From assembly GCA_034679345.1 (NCBI GenBank), contig JAXDAY010000028.1, forward strand, positions 248,001-312,000: 64,000 nt of DNA, in the 5' to 3' direction. Under the pieces are notes generated by a model, which searched no databases, was not told the DNA's origin, and saw only the letters and a program-made list of their open reading frames with translations. Numbering within the stretch: position 1 is the first letter of the stretch; every line of letters begins with the position of its first letter. Source of the DNA: JAXDAY01 sp034679345. Its GTDB lineage: Bacteria > Eisenbacteria > RBG-16-71-46 > CAIMUX01 > VGJL01. The position numbers and the translations under genes were made by a program. Shown here one piece after another: positions 49,871 through 58,716 of this stretch.

Positions 49871-52066
49871 ATGCCGCCTCTCACTTTCCTGAACTCCCTG
49901 TTCCTCGCGGGGCTCGCGGCCGCGGTGCTGCCGATCCTGATCCATCTCTTCAGCAAGAGGAAAGCGAAAGAAGTCCGATTCCCGAGCCTCGAGTTCCTGC
50001 AGGAAGTCTCACGCAAGAAGGTGCGCCGGCTGCAGCTCCGCCAGATCCTCCTGCTCGTCTTGCGGGTTCTCATCATCGCCTTCTTCGCGATGGCGATGGG
50101 GCGGCCGGCCGTGCGGACCGGCACGGTCGTGGGGCGCGGAAGCTCCATGGTCGCCATCGTGCTGGATGACAGCTTCAGCATGGCCGCGCGCGATCCTGGG
50201 GCGAGCGAACCTCCGAGCGGGACGGATGCGGCATCCACCGCGGCGGGCTCGGTCGCGCCGATCGAGGGGAGCGTCTTCGAGCGAGCGCGGGATCGCGCGC
50301 TCGATGTCGTGGGCCTCATGAACGAGGGCGATCGAGGGCTCGTCGTCTTCGCGGCGGCGCCCGTGCGGATGCCGTTTCTGACCGGCGTGACCGATCTGGG
50401 GCTCCTGCGTCAGGAGGTCGATCGCGCGGGCATCCACGCCTCGCGGGCCGATCTGCCGCAGGCGGTCGAGAAGGCGGTCGCGGCGCTGAACGAGAGCCGC
50501 GCGCTGAATCGAGAGCTCTATGTCATCTCCGATTTCCAGCGGATCGACATCGAGGCGTGGCAGGCGATGCTCGCGCGGCAGAGCGAGTCGCTCTCCCCCG
50601 CGGGAACGATGGAGGAAGGCACGCGCGTCTATCTCATCCCCGCGCGCGTTGACGCCGTGGACAACCTCGCCGTCGAGCGCGTGCGACTGGAGACGCTTGG
50701 GGCTGGGGATGAGGGAAGCGCCCGGATCGTCGTGAGCGTGGCGAACTTCTCGCGAACGGAGATGCGCGATGCGGTGCTGCGGGCCGTAGGGGAGGGGGCG
50801 GGCGGCGAGACGCTCGGCGAAGGATATGTCAGCGTGCCGGCGATGGGGCGGGCGGATGCGACGGTGTTGTTGCGGAGGCTGCCGTCGAGCGGGGCGGTGC
50901 GGGTGGCGCTCACCCCCGATGCGCTGCCCCTCGACAACACGGCCTATCTCGTGACCGAGCAGCCCGGCGTGCGGCGCGTGTTGATCGTCTCGGGAAGCGC
51001 CGAGCCGGAGAGCGATGCCGGCGTGCGCTATCTCCGCCTCGCCATCGATCCGGATGGGACGCGCGAGTTCTTCGATGTTCGCGTGACGAGGACGGATGAT
51101 CCTTCTCTGGGCGGAGCGGGCGGTATGAACGCCGACGTCGTCGTGCTTCTGGATGCGCCGCGATTGCCCGATCCGACGCTCGAGCAGCTCTCGCGCTTCC
51201 GCGCCAACGGCGGCGGCGTCCTGATCGTGATGGGCGAGCGGATCGACGCGCGACTGTACAACTCGGCGATCTTCCCGCGGCTCGGGGGAATCGAGCTCCT
51301 GGGGCTTCAAGGCGACCCGAATCGCCCCGAGAGCTACCGGAGTCTCCGCGTCGCGGCGACCGGTCACCCGATCTTCGATGGATTCCCGGCCGCGGGGGGT
51401 GCTGCGATCACGCAGGCGCGCTTCCGGCGGCTGATCGAGTCACGGGTGGGACCGGATGCGCGAGTGCTGGCCGAGTTCTCCGGCGGAATGCCGGCGATCG
51501 TCGAGGATCGCGGGACGATCCTCTTCGCATCGTCCTTCGACGGAGCCTGGAACGATCTGCCCACCAGCGGGGCGTTCGTGCCGCTCGTGCACCGGATGAT
51601 CCAGCACCTGGCGAGCGCAGGAGGGGGCGCGGATCGCGTGACCGTCGGCGGCGCGATCGAGCGCGCCTTCGCGCCTGACGAGCTCGGCCCGGGCGGGGCG
51701 TGGTTCGTCGATCCCCTCGGCGAGCGGACGGCCGCCGAGAGATCCGAGCGCGAGGGGAAGGTCTGGTTGAAGAGCGGACCCGCGCGCGTGCCGGGCGTCT
51801 ACGAGCTTGTGAGAGATGACGGAGCGCGGCTCGGGACGTACGGCGTCAATCTCGACACGCGCGAATCCGATCTCGCCCTCGCGCCCGAGGGAGGGCTGCC
51901 CGGGCTGTTCAAGCCGGAGGCGAAGTTGCTCAAGGCCGACGGCGATCTGACGCGCCAGCTCGCCGAGGGGCGATTCGGGCGGGAACTGTGGCCCTTGCTG
52001 CTGATGGTGGTGCTCGGGTTGCTGGTGGTGGAGGGGTTGCTGGGGAGGGGGAAGATCCTGGGGTAG
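49871..52066 (+). CDS. BatA-like membrane protein with VWA domain
   Basis: 731 residues. The N-terminal FLNSLFLAGLAAAVLPILIH is the BatA segment, followed by HLFSKRKAKEVRFPSLEFL. A second hydrophobic helix (about 56-75) precedes the VWA domain with VLDDSFSM (DxSxS) near 97. Residues about 270-690 are periplasmic beta-rich sequence, and a final helix (about 705-728, LWPLLLMVVLGLLVVEG) anchors the end. Thus the VWA region faces the periplasm. The family is linked to aerotolerance and envelope stress. Confidence 0.88.
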   Translation: MPPLTFLNSLFLAGLAAAVLPILIHLFSKRKAKEVRFPSLEFLQEVSRKKVRRLQLRQILLLVLRVLIIAFFAMAMGRPAVRTGTVVGRGSSMVAIVLDDSFSMAARDPGASEPPSGTDAASTAAGSVAPIEGSVFERARDRALDVVGLMNEGDRGLVVFAAAPVRMPFLTGVTDLGLLRQEVDRAGIHASRADLPQAVEKAVAALNESRALNRELYVISDFQRIDIEAWQAMLARQSESLSPAGTMEEGTRVYLIPARVDAVDNLAVERVRLETLGAGDEGSARIVVSVANFSRTEMRDAVLRAVGEGAGGETLGEGYVSVPAMGRADATVLLRRLPSSGAVRVALTPDALPLDNTAYLVTEQPGVRRVLIVSGSAEPESDAGVRYLRLAIDPDGTREFFDVRVTRTDDPSLGGAGGMNADVVVLLDAPRLPDPTLEQLSRFRANGGGVLIVMGERIDARLYNSAIFPRLGGIELLGLQGDPNRPESYRSLRVAATGHPIFDGFPAAGGAAITQARFRRLIESRVGPDARVLAEFSGGMPAIVEDRGTILFASSFDGAWNDLPTSGAFVPLVHRMIQHLASAGGGADRVTVGGAIERAFAPDELGPGGAWFVDPLGERTAAERSEREGKVWLKSGPARVPGVYELVRDDGARLGTYGVNLDTRESDLALAPEGGLPGLFKPEAKLLKADGDLTRQLAEGRFGRELWPLLLMVVLGLLVVEGLLGRGKILG

Positions 52067-52130
52067 ATCGCGATCTCGGGGCTCAGCCTGATCGATCCGC
52101 TCGGTGATCCGCCCGATCCACTCAATCTGC

Positions 52131-52751
52131 TCACTTCGCTCGATGATCCGCCCGATCCTTGCCCACCGCGCCCCGCAGGAGCCTCCTGGTGGCAGCGAGG
52201 GACTTCGCGATCACCCACGCCGCGCCAATGAGCGCGAGAACCGCAATCACGAAGACGATGAGCGGCGCATGCAACGCGAACCATGCGCCGAATCCCGACA
52301 GGACATCCTCGAAGACCGAGAGTCCCGCGTTCCCCGCACCGCCATGAAGCGGCGACAGAGCGGAAGACTTCGCGCGGACGATCGCCTTCGCGCCGTGAAC
52401 GGAGAGCGCGGTCCCTCCGCCCGCGACGATGCCCAGCAGGGTCGCGATCCACGGATCCGCCTGCGTCATGACCGATGCGACGAGAATCGTCCCGCAAATC
52501 GGTCGCGTCACGGTGCCGATCGCGTCCAGCAGGTGATCCAGGCCGATGATCTTATCGGCGAGAAGCTCCACGATCGTCGCGGCCGCCAGAACAACCAGGA
52601 CCTCGGTGCGCGCCAGAAAGTCGAAGGCCGGGTTGAGCGGGAGGAAGCCCGAGCGCGCGAGGAAGCCTGTCACGAGCATCGGCAGCCAGGCCCGCAGCCC
52701 GGCCGAGGCCGCGAGGCCGATGCCCATCATGATCTGGAGCGCGGTTTCCAC
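52131..52751 (-). CDS. DUF4126 membrane protein
   Basis: 206 residues, hydrophobic. The opening MMGIGLAASAGLRAWLPMLV and ELLADKIIGLDHLLDAIGT are the DUF4126 signatures; Gly/Ala-rich helices follow. About five membrane helices. The function is unknown. It is co-directional with the small membrane protein upstream (30-base gap), so the two probably share a transcript. Confidence 0.85.
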   Translation of the reverse strand: METALQIMMGIGLAASAGLRAWLPMLVTGFLARSGFLPLNPAFDFLARTEVLVVLAAATIVELLADKIIGLDHLLDAIGTVTRPICGTILVASVMTQADPWIATLLGIVAGGGTALSVHGAKAIVRAKSSALSPLHGGAGNAGLSVFEDVLSGFGAWFALHAPLIVFVIAVLALIGAAWVIAKSLAATRRLLRGAVGKDRADHRAK

Positions 52752-52781
52752 TTGCCGCGATCGGGTGACGTCGGGCGGACG

Positions 52782-53183
52782 CTAGGGCGTCGCCGGACGG
52801 GTGGAAGTCCGGTGGCCGCCGATCAGAGCCGCCACAATGAGCAGGAGGTCGTTCACGACGATGACGAGCCACGTCGCGCCGGCCAGGAGGATTCCCAGCG
52901 CGCCGACGAGCGGGGCCGCGGCGATCGTGCCGGCCAGGGCGGCGAGGGCGAGGATCCCGAGCGCCATGACGATCGCCGGCAGAATCGCGGCGAGGAAGGC
53001 GCGACCCATCGTGCCCGCCCTGCGGCCTCCGACGTAGCCCCCAACGATCGGGCCGATGAAGGGGCCGATCGCCGGGATCCATCCCAGGAGGATCCCGAGG
53101 ACCAGCCAGAGGCCGAACATCCAGAGCGTCGCGCCGAGCACGCTCGAGTGGCCGTTCAGGATACGAGATGCGATCGAGGACAT
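52782..53183 (-). CDS. Small membrane protein of unknown function
   Basis: 133 residues with three to four membrane helices and a glycine-rich hairpin GPFIGPIVGGYVGGRRAG (about 41-58), as in DUF5518-like or glycine-zipper proteins. The end is a helix plus short polar tail. Not recognised with certainty. It is the first gene of a pair with the DUF4126 protein. Confidence 0.65.
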   Translation of the reverse strand: MSSIASRILNGHSSVLGATLWMFGLWLVLGILLGWIPAIGPFIGPIVGGYVGGRRAGTMGRAFLAAILPAIVMALGILALAALAGTIAAAPLVGALGILLAGATWLVIVVNDLLLIVAALIGGHRTSTRPATP

Positions 53184-53344
53184 GGGTTTCTTTCCTTTCC
53201 GGACCTGGAGATCACGATGGAGGTAGCGTCATCGGGTCACGCACGGTACACCCCACCAGTTTCTGTGGGCGCCTCCAGTCCAAACCTAGAATTGCCGCAG
53301 AGAGCCCTCGGGCCGGCGGCGCCTCGTCACCGCGCCCGAGGGAC

Positions 53345-53935
53345 CTACAACCGCGCTGGCCCCTCCCCGCTCCCCTCTCCCCCCTTCCGCCGCTTGATCT
53401 CCTCCAGCAGCGCCTTGACCTGATCCGGCGTCATCGTGCTCAGATCGCCCAGGATCTCCAGGAAGGCGGCGTCGGGGTCGTTCGGGGAATCGATCTTCCC
53501 CTTCTCGATGGCGCCTCGAATCATCGGGTCGTACTTGTCCAGCAGCTCGGGAATCGCCAACAGAACGCGCATGAACTGCTTCTTCGTGAGCTTCGCGTCC
53601 TCCAGCGGGAACTCGATCACGGCGCGGATCTCGCCGTCGCTCGGATCGAATTCGTACTGCAGCATCTTCGTCCGCCACGAGACGAACATGCAGGCCTGCA
53701 GGACCACGCCAAGATGCGGGCCTTCCTTGTACTGGTAGGCCTTTGGCGTGAAGATCTTCAGGAACTCCCTATCCTCCTCGAGCTTGACGACGATGAGGAG
53801 CTGGTCTTTCCCCTCCACATTCTTGTAGGTCGGCATCTTGAAGCCGGTGAGGATGTAGTCCTCATCCGCATGTGTCTCGTACTTCAGGTTCTCGCTATCC
53901 AGGAATCCCGAGATCTCCTTGATCGAAGTCGCCAC
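53345..53935 (-). CDS. YbjN-like protein
   Basis: 196 residues, soluble. The fold (type III secretion chaperone/YbjN type) is suggested by the sequence GFKMPTYKNVEGKDQLLIVV, then an alternating beta-sheet and LEDAKLTKKQFMRVLLAIPE. The final 50 residues are helical (LSTMTPDQVKALLEEIKRR) and could bind a partner. It starts 19 bases after the giant AAA+ protease gene ends, so it is likely expressed with it and may work as adaptor or substrate carrier; that role is an inference. The DNA-binding claims made for YbjN elsewhere are not supported here. Confidence 0.7.
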   Translation of the reverse strand: MATSIKEISGFLDSENLKYETHADEDYILTGFKMPTYKNVEGKDQLLIVVKLEEDREFLKIFTPKAYQYKEGPHLGVVLQACMFVSWRTKMLQYEFDPSDGEIRAVIEFPLEDAKLTKKQFMRVLLAIPELLDKYDPMIRGAIEKGKIDSPNDPDAAFLEILGDLSTMTPDQVKALLEEIKRRKGGEGSGEGPARL

Positions 53936-53954
53936 AGCACGCTCCCCCCTTCTT

Positions 53955-56900
53955 TCAGTTGAAAAGCTCCTCCAGTTCTTCTCCGCCCACGGTCTCCTTG
54001 GCCATCACCGCTCTTGCGATTCTCTCCAATACCTCCTTGCGGCCCTCGAGGAGCTTGCGGATTTCCTCCTCCTCCGCCTCCAGCCACTTCCGCGCGGCCG
54101 CAACCGCCTGCTCATGCGTCGCCGACTCGACCGGCATGCCGGGACTCACCGCCAGCCCGCGCTGGATCCCCTCGAGGCTCACGAGCCCGATCTCGGGATC
54201 CATCCCCCACGCCGTGATCATCTGAATCACCAATGCCGAGGCCCGTTGCAGGTCGTCGGCGCACCCCGCGGTGACTCCCTCCGGCCCCAGGAAGATCTCC
54301 TCGGCGACCCTTCCGGCGAGCAAAACCCGAATTGTCCCCCGCATTCGCTTGATGCTCTGATCGGTGTAGCGCTTCGAGGGTGTGTGTTCGGTGAATCCGA
54401 GGGCGCGTCCCCTCGGCAGAATCGAGATCTGGCTCACGGGCTCTTCCGGAAAGAGGAGATGCTGCGCCAGGGCGTGTCCCGCCTCGTGGACCGATGTGCT
54501 CCACTTCGTCGCCTCGTCCAGGAGGACCCGTTCCGACGAGAGCCCGAAGCGCACGATCGTGACCGCCTCGTCCAGATGCTTGTGCGTGATCTCCCGCTTC
54601 CCCTCCCGCACGGCGATGAAGCCGGCCTCTTTGCAGATCTGCTCGATGTCGGCTCCGCTCAGCCCGGCGGTGCGCGCCGCGAGCTTGACGATGTCGACCC
54701 CCGCGGCGACCTGCAACCCCCGCAGGTGCACCTGGAAGATCCCTTCGCGGGCCTCCGCGTTCGGAAGAGGGATCTCGATCTGCAGGTCGAAGCGGCCCGC
54801 CCGAACGAGCGCCGCGTCGAGCATGTCGGGCCGGTTCGTCGCGGCCATGACGAAGACGGGGCGTCCCGCCTGCACGAATCCGTCCATCTGCGCAAGAAGC
54901 TCGTTTAGCACCCCGACCCGGACTCCTCCGTCGAGACCGCCATCCGAGCGATGTCCCCCGATCGCGTCGATCTCGTCGATGAAGATGACCGAGGGGGCAT
55001 AACGCCGCGCCACCGAGAATAGATTGCGGATCGTCGCCTCCGATTCCCCCACGTACTTCTTGAATGCGGATGCCCCCGAGATCGCGAAGAATGGCACGCG
55101 CGATTCTCCGGCGACCGCGCGGGCAAGCGAAGTCTTTCCGGTGCCAGGCGGTCCTGTCAGCAGGATCCCCTTCGGCAGCTCGAGCCCGAGATCCACCACC
55201 GGGCGCGGGTCGCTCAGCCAGCCCACAACTTCCCGCAGCCGCCGCTTCGCCTGCTCCGCGCCGGCGATATCCTCGAATCGTTCCTTCGGGAGATCGACCC
55301 AGCCAGCCAGCTCCCGATCCTGCGCCGTCACCGCGGTCACCTCGCGAATTCCGGTGATCTCCAGTCGCATGTGTCCCTCGCGATCGGGCACGGGGTCAAA
55401 GTGTAGATCGAAGTCGAGCACCATGAATCGACGCTGGTAGTGCTCGACCAGGTTCTGCCGATGGAGCTGCGCGTCTACTTCCCGCAGCTGCAAGAAGAAG
55501 CCGCTCCTCTCGGTCGCGTCCAGCTCGGAGTTCGCGAAGAATCGCTTCTGCAGGATGCCGTGAGCGCCCCCCTCCTGGGAGACGCGCTCCAATGCCTCCT
55601 CCGAGAGACCTCGCTTCTCGGGCGTCTCTGAGAAGAGGTAGACCGGGACCTGGGGATATCGGGACCGAAGCCACCGCAGCAGCGTCTGGCCCCGCTCCAT
55701 CTCCTTGGCCTCACGGGTAGAACCGATGTGCAGATCCAGAAGGATGAGGTCGGTGTCCCCCTTGCGGAGGATCTGGTCCGCCTGATCCTGATCCATCACC
55801 TGATTCCAAGCGAAGTCGCGCCCCCCCTCGAGGTCCCAGCGGTCGTCGTCCAGGAGGAGGACCTTGCTCTTCCTCGCGAGGCCGTCGCGGATCGTCGATG
55901 GAATCTCGGTCGATGTCGGTATGGAGATCTGGAGCCCCTTCACATTTGACAGGAGTGGCTCCTTCCCCTCCAGCAAGAGGCGCCGGTGATCGTGGAGCAG
56001 GTCCTTCACGGTCGTGTAAAGATAGTTGCGCAGCCCGGTCGTCAGCCGGCGCGCGTCTCCTCCCGCCCCGAACCGCAGGACCAGGAGTGTCAAGACGATC
56101 GGGTCCGGCGGCCGCAGCACGAGGCCGATCGCCGTCTCGAACTCCCCCGAGACATCGCGCAGCGTCATGTCCGCGATCCGCTCCAACGCGAGCCCGCCGA
56201 GGCGGCTGAAGAGGACGACGTGCCCCTTCGCCATGCGGGAGAGGAGCTCGGGCGAGAGGCCGGGGTGATCTTCCCCCGGCGGTCCGGCTTCCTTGCGGAG
56301 CGCCTGGAGAACGGCGTCGTTGAGCCTACCCGACTCGGACAGGATCCCCGCGCGCTCGGGCGCATCGTAGAGCTCCCGACCGAGATTCGTCGTGAAGATG
56401 ACGATGGTGTTAGAGAAGTCGACCTCTTTCTGCTCCTTGTTGTCGTACGCCTTCCCCGAATCGAGAACCTGCAAGAAGAGGTGCTGGGTGTTCGGATGCG
56501 CCTTCTCGATTTCGTCCACCAGGATGAACGCGTTGGGGTGGTCGAGGACGAAGCCGGTGAGAAGGCCGCGGTTCGATCCCGTATAGGTCGGATTGAAGCC
56601 GACGAGTTGCTCGTGCGCCTGGTGACCCGAGTAGGCGCTCATGTCGAGGCGAAGCAGCGCTGGCGGATCGTCCCCCTCGTGCATATGCCGCGCCATGATC
56701 TCGGCGAGGTAGGTCTTTCCCACTCCGGTCGGACCCAGGAAGGTGAGGATCATGCGGGGTCCTGGATCGACGTCGTCCCGCTTGGGCTCGGATCGATGCC
56801 GAAGCTGCGCCGAGAAATACCCGCCACAGACCATGTCGATGGCCCGGTCCTGGCCGATGATCCGCTCGCGAAGGGTTCTGCGGAGAGCTTCCGTCTCATC

Positions 56901-57347
56901 CAGGAGGGTCCGGACTGTCTGGACACCACGCTGTCCGGCGACCAGGAGGCGTTCCCCGTGGCTTTCGAGGAGCTTGTTCACCCATTGCTCCTCATCGCGC
57001 AGGGAGTTGATGATCGCCACGAGGACGGCGTCCGCCCGCAGGGCCCCGTGCCGGACCCAGATATCTCGGATGATGTTCCGGAGCCGCTCGGTCAGATCGA
57101 GGCTTCGATCGGTGACGGGGGCCTTGACGAGATCGAGCTGCTTGCGCTTGTCCGGGTCGACGGAGAGGTCGCGGCGTTCCTTCGCGCGGAGGAGCTTCTC
57201 GAGGAGAGCGATCCCCTGGGGACTTCGCAGCGCGCCCAGGAGGATGTGCGGCGTGTCGAGCTCTTTGTCGCCTTCCTGAATCGCGATTCCCTTGGCCCAC
57301 CCGAGGATGTCTTCGAAGACGGGATCTTTCGCCGGCGGTGTCGGCAT
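53955..57347 (-). CDS. Clp-type AAA+ / receiver / FtsH-type AAA+ / M41 zinc protease fusion
   Basis: 1130 residues, ATG behind GGGGAGG, no membrane segment. Residues 1-145: Clp-N-like helical repeats (DTPHILLGALRSPQGIALLE). About 155-480: a ClpA/B-type AAA+ module with Walker A GPTGVGKT (205-212) and Walker B FILVDEIEKAH (274-284). About 494-605: a response-regulator receiver with acidic D501/D502, phospho-Asp D538 (ILLDLH), S573 and K601. About 690-925: an FtsH-type AAA+ module with GPPGTGKT (732-739) and FIDEIDAIGG (789-798). About 945-1130: M41 peptidase with HEAGH (954-958) and third ligand D1031/D1032. The chain would unfold proteins twice and cut them in one cytoplasmic machine, perhaps switched by phosphorylation. 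Confidence 0.92.
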   Translation of the reverse strand: MPTPPAKDPVFEDILGWAKGIAIQEGDKELDTPHILLGALRSPQGIALLEKLLRAKERRDLSVDPDKRKQLDLVKAPVTDRSLDLTERLRNIIRDIWVRHGALRADAVLVAIINSLRDEEQWVNKLLESHGERLLVAGQRGVQTVRTLLDETEALRRTLRERIIGQDRAIDMVCGGYFSAQLRHRSEPKRDDVDPGPRMILTFLGPTGVGKTYLAEIMARHMHEGDDPPALLRLDMSAYSGHQAHEQLVGFNPTYTGSNRGLLTGFVLDHPNAFILVDEIEKAHPNTQHLFLQVLDSGKAYDNKEQKEVDFSNTIVIFTTNLGRELYDAPERAGILSESGRLNDAVLQALRKEAGPPGEDHPGLSPELLSRMAKGHVVLFSRLGGLALERIADMTLRDVSGEFETAIGLVLRPPDPIVLTLLVLRFGAGGDARRLTTGLRNYLYTTVKDLLHDHRRLLLEGKEPLLSNVKGLQISIPTSTEIPSTIRDGLARKSKVLLLDDDRWDLEGGRDFAWNQVMDQDQADQILRKGDTDLILLDLHIGSTREAKEMERGQTLLRWLRSRYPQVPVYLFSETPEKRGLSEEALERVSQEGGAHGILQKRFFANSELDATERSGFFLQLREVDAQLHRQNLVEHYQRRFMVLDFDLHFDPVPDREGHMRLEITGIREVTAVTAQDRELAGWVDLPKERFEDIAGAEQAKRRLREVVGWLSDPRPVVDLGLELPKGILLTGPPGTGKTSLARAVAGESRVPFFAISGASAFKKYVGESEATIRNLFSVARRYAPSVIFIDEIDAIGGHRSDGGLDGGVRVGVLNELLAQMDGFVQAGRPVFVMAATNRPDMLDAALVRAGRFDLQIEIPLPNAEAREGIFQVHLRGLQVAAGVDIVKLAARTAGLSGADIEQICKEAGFIAVREGKREITHKHLDEAVTIVRFGLSSERVLLDEATKWSTSVHEAGHALAQHLLFPEEPVSQISILPRGRALGFTEHTPSKRYTDQSIKRMRGTIRVLLAGRVAEEIFLGPEGVTAGCADDLQRASALVIQMITAWGMDPEIGLVSLEGIQRGLAVSPGMPVESATHEQAVAAARKWLEAEEEEIRKLLEGRKEVLERIARAVMAKETVGGEELEELFN

Positions 57348-57423
57348 CGACTGCTACCTCCCCACTGAACACGCTCCATACGGCCCAACCGACACGATGC
57401 GCTGGAAGGGTAACGGTCTTGTG

Positions 57424-57452
57424 ACTCTAGGATCGTGTTGCACGGATGACAA
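57424..57452 (-). promoter_or_regulatory. Promoter of the Clp-receiver-FtsH operon
   Basis: On the minus strand TTGTCA (57447-57452), a 17-base spacer, TAGAGT (57424-57429). The transcript would have a leader of about 70 bases before the ATG at 57347. Confidence 0.5.
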
Positions 57453-57470
57453 GGGGATCCCATCCTGCCC

Positions 57471-57500
57471 TTGCCCACCTCGAGCATCCCGACATAGCAT
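57471..57500 (+). promoter_or_regulatory. Promoter of the phosphopentomutase gene
   Basis: TTGCCC (57471-57476), 18 bases, TAGCAT (57495-57500). The chosen ATG is at 57506, so the mRNA would begin with the start codon. No ribosome-binding site precedes it. Confidence 0.45.
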
Positions 57501-57505
57501 GGCGC

Positions 57506-58702
57506 ATGCGCTCGAACAGACCCATCCCAGCCGCCTACCTCATCGTCCTCGATTCCGTTGGGATCGGAGCCGCTCCGGACGCAATCGAATACGGCGACGC
57601 GGGGGCGAGCAGCCTCGCGCACACGGCCGCGGCCGCCGGCGGCCTGAAGCTCCCCACTCTGGAGGCAATGGGTCTCGGGAACATCCCTGGATTGATCCCT
57701 GGCGGAGGCTCGATCCTCGGAGTGCCGCCGGTCGACCGTCCTACGGCCTCCTTCGGCGCGATGCGGGAAGTCTCCCGGGGGAAGGACACGACCACGGGGC
57801 ACTGGGAGATCGCCGGGCTTCGGATCGATCAACCGTTCCATGTCTTCCCGCCGGGGCCGCCGTCATTTCCTAGCGAGTTGCTCCGCGAGTTCGAGCACCG
57901 AACCGGGCGCTCGACCATCGGCGACAAGGCAGCCAGCGGCACGGCGATCATCGAGGAGCTGGGGACTGAGCAGGAGCGGACCGGGGCTTGGATCGTCTAC
58001 ACGAGCGCCGACTCGGTGTTCCAGATCGCCGCGCATGAGGAGGTCATCCCCCTCCAGGAGCTCTACCGCGCCTGCGAGATCGCCCGCGAGCTGTGCGACG
58101 CCTATCAGGTCGCGCGCGTGATCGCCCGCCCCTTCGTGGGGCTCCCTGGAGCGTATCGGCGAACCGGAAATCGGCGCGACTTCTCCCTCGCCCCCTTCGC
58201 CCCCACGATCCTCGATCGCCTTGTGGAGGTGGGCATCCCGGTCACGGGGGTGGGAAAGATCGCCGATATCTTCGCGCACCGTGGAGTCACAAGAGACCTC
58301 CACACCACGAACAACATGGAGACCCAGGCCGCGATCCTGGATCTGGCCCGGGCGGGAACGGACGGGCTCATCTTCGCCAACTTGATCGACTTTGACATGC
58401 TCTACGGCCACCGCCGGGATGCGGCCGGCTATGCCCGTGCCATCGAGGCGGCGGATCGTTTTGTCGGAGAGTTGATCGAAGTCCTTACCTCCGACTCGCT
58501 CGTCATCGTCACGGCCGATCACGGAAACGACCCGACCTTCCGGGGAACGGATCACACTCGGGAATATGTGCCACTGATCGTCTGCCGGCCGGGGCGGCCG
58601 GGGGCGAGCCTGGGGACTCGCGAGGGATTCTACGACGTGGCCCAATCGCTAGCGGCGTTCTTTGCGATCGGGCCGATGCCCTTCGGTCGTACATTCCTCT
58701 GA
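57506..58702 (+). CDS. deoB: Phosphopentomutase
   Basis: 398 residues. It interconverts ribose 1-phosphate and ribose 5-phosphate in nucleoside recycling. The alkaline-phosphatase fold is seen from YLIVLDSVGIGAAPDA, SRGKDTTTGHWEIAG (the Thr in TTTG is phosphorylated), NLIDFDMLYGHRRD and TADHGNDPTFRGTDHTRE, which give the two-metal site. The length is normal. The start is chosen at the ATG followed by RSNRPIPAAYLIVL; the frame is open above it but holds no family sequence. Confidence 0.93.
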   Translation: MRSNRPIPAAYLIVLDSVGIGAAPDAIEYGDAGASSLAHTAAAAGGLKLPTLEAMGLGNIPGLIPGGGSILGVPPVDRPTASFGAMREVSRGKDTTTGHWEIAGLRIDQPFHVFPPGPPSFPSELLREFEHRTGRSTIGDKAASGTAIIEELGTEQERTGAWIVYTSADSVFQIAAHEEVIPLQELYRACEIARELCDAYQVARVIARPFVGLPGAYRRTGNRRDFSLAPFAPTILDRLVEVGIPVTGVGKIADIFAHRGVTRDLHTTNNMETQAAILDLARAGTDGLIFANLIDFDMLYGHRRDAAGYARAIEAADRFVGELIEVLTSDSLVIVTADHGNDPTFRGTDHTREYVPLIVCRPGRPGASLGTREGFYDVAQSLAAFFAIGPMPFGRTFL

Positions 58703-58716
58703 TCGGTCAGTCGAGA

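Noticed and set aside
52082..52160. Imperfect GATCCGCCCGATCC repeats between convergent genes
   Set aside because: Only two short copies, partly inside coding DNA; no structure or T-run, so no function is claimed.
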